64,000 bases of DNA from Aquipuribacter sp051216895 (GTDB lineage Bacteria > Actinomycetota > Actinomycetes > Actinomycetales > JBBAYJ01). The stretch covers positions 62,001-126,000 of the forward strand of contig NZ_JBPKAO010000009.1 in the NCBI RefSeq assembly GCF_051216895.1. Reading direction: 5' to 3'. This document shows positions 61,715-64,000 of this stretch, piece by piece. The notes under the pieces are model-generated. The model made no database searches. It saw nothing but the letters and a program-made list of their open reading frames with translations, and was not told the DNA's origin. The position numbers and the translations under genes are program-made. Numbering within the stretch: position 1 is the first letter of the stretch; each line of letters begins with the position of its first letter.

Positions 61715-62779
61715 GTGCCGTTGCCGCGCCCCGACGACCGCTCGCTGCCGTCGCGGCGGTCGCTGCGCCAGGCCGAGCGTGCCCTCGCCGCGGGTGCCGA
61801 CGGGTCCACGGGGCCCTACGAGCCCGAGACGCAGCCGGTGTCTCGGCGGCAGCTGCGCGAGCGCCGTCGGCAGGCCGAGGCGGAGCAGGGAGGCGTGCCC
61901 CCGGTCGTGCCCCCCGTCGTGCGCCCCGTCGTGCCCCCGGTGGCGCCCCCGGTCGCGGACCTGCTGCCGGACCACGTCCTGGAGGGCGGTGACGACAGCT
62001 GGGTCGACGACGTCGCGCCGCGTCCCACGCCCCTGGCCTCCCGGGTCACCGACGTCGTCCCCCTCGCGCCCACCCGGGAGCGGGGCAGCGCGTGGCGCCG
62101 CGTCCCCCAGCTGCTGGTCGTCGGTGCCCTGGTCGCCGCCATCGCCGGGTACGCCTCGGCCGAGGACGTCCCGGCGTCGGCGGGCGCGGTGGAGCAGTTC
62201 GTCCGTGAGGAGGTCCCGGTCGCCGCGGAGGCCGCGACGGTGCTCACCGACCTCCGGAGCGGGTCCGCGCTCGTGGCCGACGAGGACGGCCTGCTGCGGG
62301 TGAGCGCCGAGGACGAGGCCTCACGGGCGGGGGAGCGGACCCTGCTGCCCGGTTGTGACGGGGTCCCTCCCGAGGTCGCGCAGGCCAACGGCGACATCGA
62401 CGAGCGTTTCCTGTGCACGCTGTGGGACGGCACGAGCGAGATCCGGGCTGACGCGGCGGTGTCGCTGGCCCTGCTCAACGAGGAGTACCGGGCCGAGTTC
62501 GGCCGCGACATCTGCATCACCGACGGCTACCGCTCCTACGCCGCCCAGCAGTCGCTGCGGGCCCGCAAGCCCGGGCTGGCCGCGCGGGCCGGGACCAGCG
62601 AGCACGGCTACGGCCTGGCGGTGGACCTGTGCGGCGGCGTGGAGTCGGCCGGACCCGCCTACACCTGGCTGCGGGAGAACGCCGCCGAGCACGGCTTCGA
62701 GAACCCCCGCTGGGCCCAGCGCGGTGGCGGTGGCCCCTACGAGCCGTGGCACTGGGAGTACACCGAAGGCCAGTGGTGA
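61715..62779 (+). CDS. M15-family D,D-carboxypeptidase (VanY-like)
   Basis: A 354-residue cell-wall peptidase. A basic N-terminal cytoplasmic region with a proline/valine repeat (VVPPVVRPVVPPV) precedes one membrane helix (LLVVGALVAAIAGYASA, about 130-150). The extracellular zinc domain carries TDGYRSYAAQQSL, SEHGYGLAVDLCGG and EPWHWEY, the complete M15 metal and catalytic set. It trims D-Ala or similar from peptidoglycan stems. The GTG start follows GGAGA. It converges on the CPBP-like gene 18 nt away. Confidence 0.9.
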   Translation: MPLPRPDDRSLPSRRSLRQAERALAAGADGSTGPYEPETQPVSRRQLRERRRQAEAEQGGVPPVVPPVVRPVVPPVAPPVADLLPDHVLEGGDDSWVDDVAPRPTPLASRVTDVVPLAPTRERGSAWRRVPQLLVVGALVAAIAGYASAEDVPASAGAVEQFVREEVPVAAEAATVLTDLRSGSALVADEDGLLRVSAEDEASRAGERTLLPGCDGVPPEVAQANGDIDERFLCTLWDGTSEIRADAAVSLALLNEEYRAEFGRDICITDGYRSYAAQQSLRARKPGLAARAGTSEHGYGLAVDLCGGVESAGPAYTWLRENAAEHGFENPRWAQRGGGGPYEPWHWEYTEGQW

Positions 62780-62796
62780 ACCGGCGCTGAGGGGCC

Positions 62797-63651
62797 TCAG
62801 CCCGGCGCCGTGACGAACACGTCGAGCCACTGCGGGTTGTGGGCGTGGACCAGCACCCCGAAGATGATCACGTCGAAGCTCAGGTGGACGACCAGCACGT
62901 ACAGGAACGACTTGGTGCGGTTGAAGATGTACCCCTGCAGCAGCGCGAACGGGATGGTCAGCAGCGGCCCCCACGACTGGTAGCCCAGCTCGTAGAGGAA
63001 CGACACGAACACCAGGGCCTGCAGCACGTTGGCCTGGTGGAACGAGAAGTGCTGCCGCAGCAGCGCGAACACCGTGCAGATGAAGAACAGCTCGTCCCAC
63101 AGCCCGACGGCGTTGACGCCGACGAAGAGCCGGGTGATCTCGTCCGGTGTGCTGATGGCCGGCCAGTTGAGGTAGGCCCCGGAGGAGATGAAGTACACGG
63201 GCAGCACCAGATAGCCCAGCACGACCACCAGGAGCAGGTATCCCCACTCGAACCGGCTCCAGGGCCGTCCGGTGCGCACCGGGAACTGGATGATGTCCTC
63301 GTGCCAGAGCCGGCGCGACACGACCAGCGGGATCAGCACCGCCAGGCCGAGGACCACCGCGAAGCGCAGGATGGCCTCGTTGCTCAGGTCCGCCTTGAGC
63401 GGGATGAGGCTGATGACGAACAGCGAGGTCGCGATCAGGGCCAGGTGACGCAGCAGCCGGCCGTCTCCGCCCCGCCCGACCGCCCACGCGAGCACGAGCC
63501 CTGCCAGCAGCATCGGGTAGCCGACGACCCGCTCCTCGAAGCCGAACAGGGCGACCGCCGAGCCGCAGACCAGGGCGGCGGAGGCCAGCTGGCCGGGGGT
63601 CCCGGACACCTCGGCGGTCGGTGTGCCGGTCGTCGCTGTCCCCGTCGTCAT
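62797..63651 (-). CDS. CPBP/Abi-like membrane protein
   Basis: A 284-residue protein with about eight helices resembling the CPBP (CAAX protease/bacteriocin-processing) family. The expected EExxxR motif is degenerate here: the segment reads GLWDELFFICTVFALL, keeping one acidic pair but without the arginine, while HLSFDV can stand for the HxxxN/D motif. Loss of the first motif suggests a non-proteolytic or diverged member. ATG at 63651. It lies between the M15 gene and tRNA-Arg. Confidence 0.6.
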   Translation of the reverse strand: MTTGTATTGTPTAEVSGTPGQLASAALVCGSAVALFGFEERVVGYPMLLAGLVLAWAVGRGGDGRLLRHLALIATSLFVISLIPLKADLSNEAILRFAVVLGLAVLIPLVVSRRLWHEDIIQFPVRTGRPWSRFEWGYLLLVVVLGYLVLPVYFISSGAYLNWPAISTPDEITRLFVGVNAVGLWDELFFICTVFALLRQHFSFHQANVLQALVFVSFLYELGYQSWGPLLTIPFALLQGYIFNRTKSFLYVLVVHLSFDVIIFGVLVHAHNPQWLDVFVTAPG

Positions 63652-63706
63652 GTCCCGCAGTCTGGCCGAGACGGGGAGAGGTGTCGTGCGGCGGTACCGA
63701 TCTGGG

Positions 63707-63778
63707 TGCCCCCGGCAGGATTCGAACCTGCGCCCCTGCCTCCGGAGGGCAGTGCTCTATCCCCTGAGCTACGGGGGC
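63707..63778 (-). tRNA. tRNA-Arg (anticodon CCG)
   Basis: A 72-nt cloverleaf on the minus strand: acceptor GCCCCCG/CGGGGGC, D-arm GCTC/GAGC, anticodon stem CTGCC/GGCAG with loop CTCCGGA (anticodon CCG, reading CGG), and T-arm GCAGG-TTCGAAT-CCTGC, then discriminator A. CCA is not encoded. It is adjacent to argS on the opposite strand. Confidence 0.95.
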
Positions 63779-63853
63779 CCAGGACGTGCCGATGCTAGCA
63801 GCCGTGCAGAGGGCGGACGGCCCGCACCGACCGCGCCCGTACCCTTGTCGACC

Positions 63854-64000
63854 GTGACCCCGGAGACCCTCGCCGACGCTGTTCGCACCTGCCTGCTCGA
63901 GGCCGTCGAGGCCGGTGACCTCGCCGTCGACGTGCCCGCGGCGGTGACGGTGGAACGCCCCCGCAACCGTGACCACGGCGACTGGGCCACGAACGTCGCC
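63854..64000 (+). CDS. argS: Arginine-tRNA ligase, N-terminal fragment
   Basis: The first 49 codons of an arginyl-tRNA synthetase that runs off the window. The N-terminal additional domain and the conserved NRDHGDWATNVA segment, which is highly typical of ArgRS, identify it. The GTG at 63854 follows a promoter-like gap of about 75 nt after the tRNA-Arg gene. It charges the neighbouring tRNA-Arg, among others. Confidence 0.9.
   Translation, partial: MTPETLADAVRTCLLEAVEAGDLAVDVPAAVTVERPRNRDHGDWATNVA

Overview
The window is 64 kb of very GC-rich DNA (GTG starts common, short gaps, many 4-nt ATGA/GTGA overlaps). The gene set is that of an actinomycete: a SigR/RsrA thiol-oxidative-stress pair, a fused Kgd-type 2-oxoglutarate dehydrogenase, GuaB1, HisN-type histidinol phosphatase, nickel SOD with its protease, a 24-residue bL37 ribosomal protein, and short leader peptides of the actinobacterial sulfur-gene type. 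The genus cannot be fixed from sequence alone. I see no rRNA, phage, insertion sequence or CRISPR array; this looks like chromosomal backbone with a few accessory inserts.

Layout. 0-11.3 kb: PP2C/SpoIIE phosphatase, Bcr/CflA exporter, GGDEF protein, gamma-glutamyltransferase, small alarmone synthetase-like protein, SNF2 helicase, tandem universal stress protein, DoxX-like membrane protein. 11.3-15.8 kb: a 1372-residue secreted fusion protein (sugar dehydrogenase, PKD, carbohydrate-binding module, TIM barrel) behind a long structured leader. 15.8-22.1 kb: methionine importer metNIQ under a SAM-I riboswitch followed by a cysteine-containing leader peptide, then a mosaic of large palindromes, then a secreted M14 carboxypeptidase with its own leader peptide. 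22.1-27 kb: small housekeeping genes, methyltransferase, amino acid permease, thioredoxin. 27-33 kb: a catabolic island (LigA/LigB dioxygenase, citryl-CoA-lyase-like protein, class III CoA-transferase, IclR regulator, amidohydrolase). 33-38 kb: GT-C-like membrane protein, cyclotransferase-like protein, thioredoxin-like protein, CstA. 38-46 kb: hisN, rsgA, aroA, SRAP protein, sigR-rsrA, bL37, biotinyl carrier. 46-54 kb: M48 membrane protease, PilT, acetyltransferase, sodN/sodX, oxidoreductase, SGNH hydrolase. 54-64 kb: kgd, an ABC exporter, guaB1, a D,D-carboxypeptidase, tRNA-Arg and the start of argS.

How they fit together. Three GGAAC-N18-GTT promoters with identical 18-nt spacing precede the Bcr/CflA exporter, thioredoxin and sigR, so part of the SigR regulon can be read directly from the sequence. 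Two related leader peptides plus a SAM riboswitch point to sulfur-amino-acid control of metNIQ and, unexpectedly, of the M14 peptidase. The most unusual items are the riboswitch plus leader peptide in tandem, the alternating palindrome mosaic at 19.0-19.3 kb, the ring-cleavage/citryl-CoA-lyase cluster, and the sugar dehydrogenase-TIM barrel fusion.
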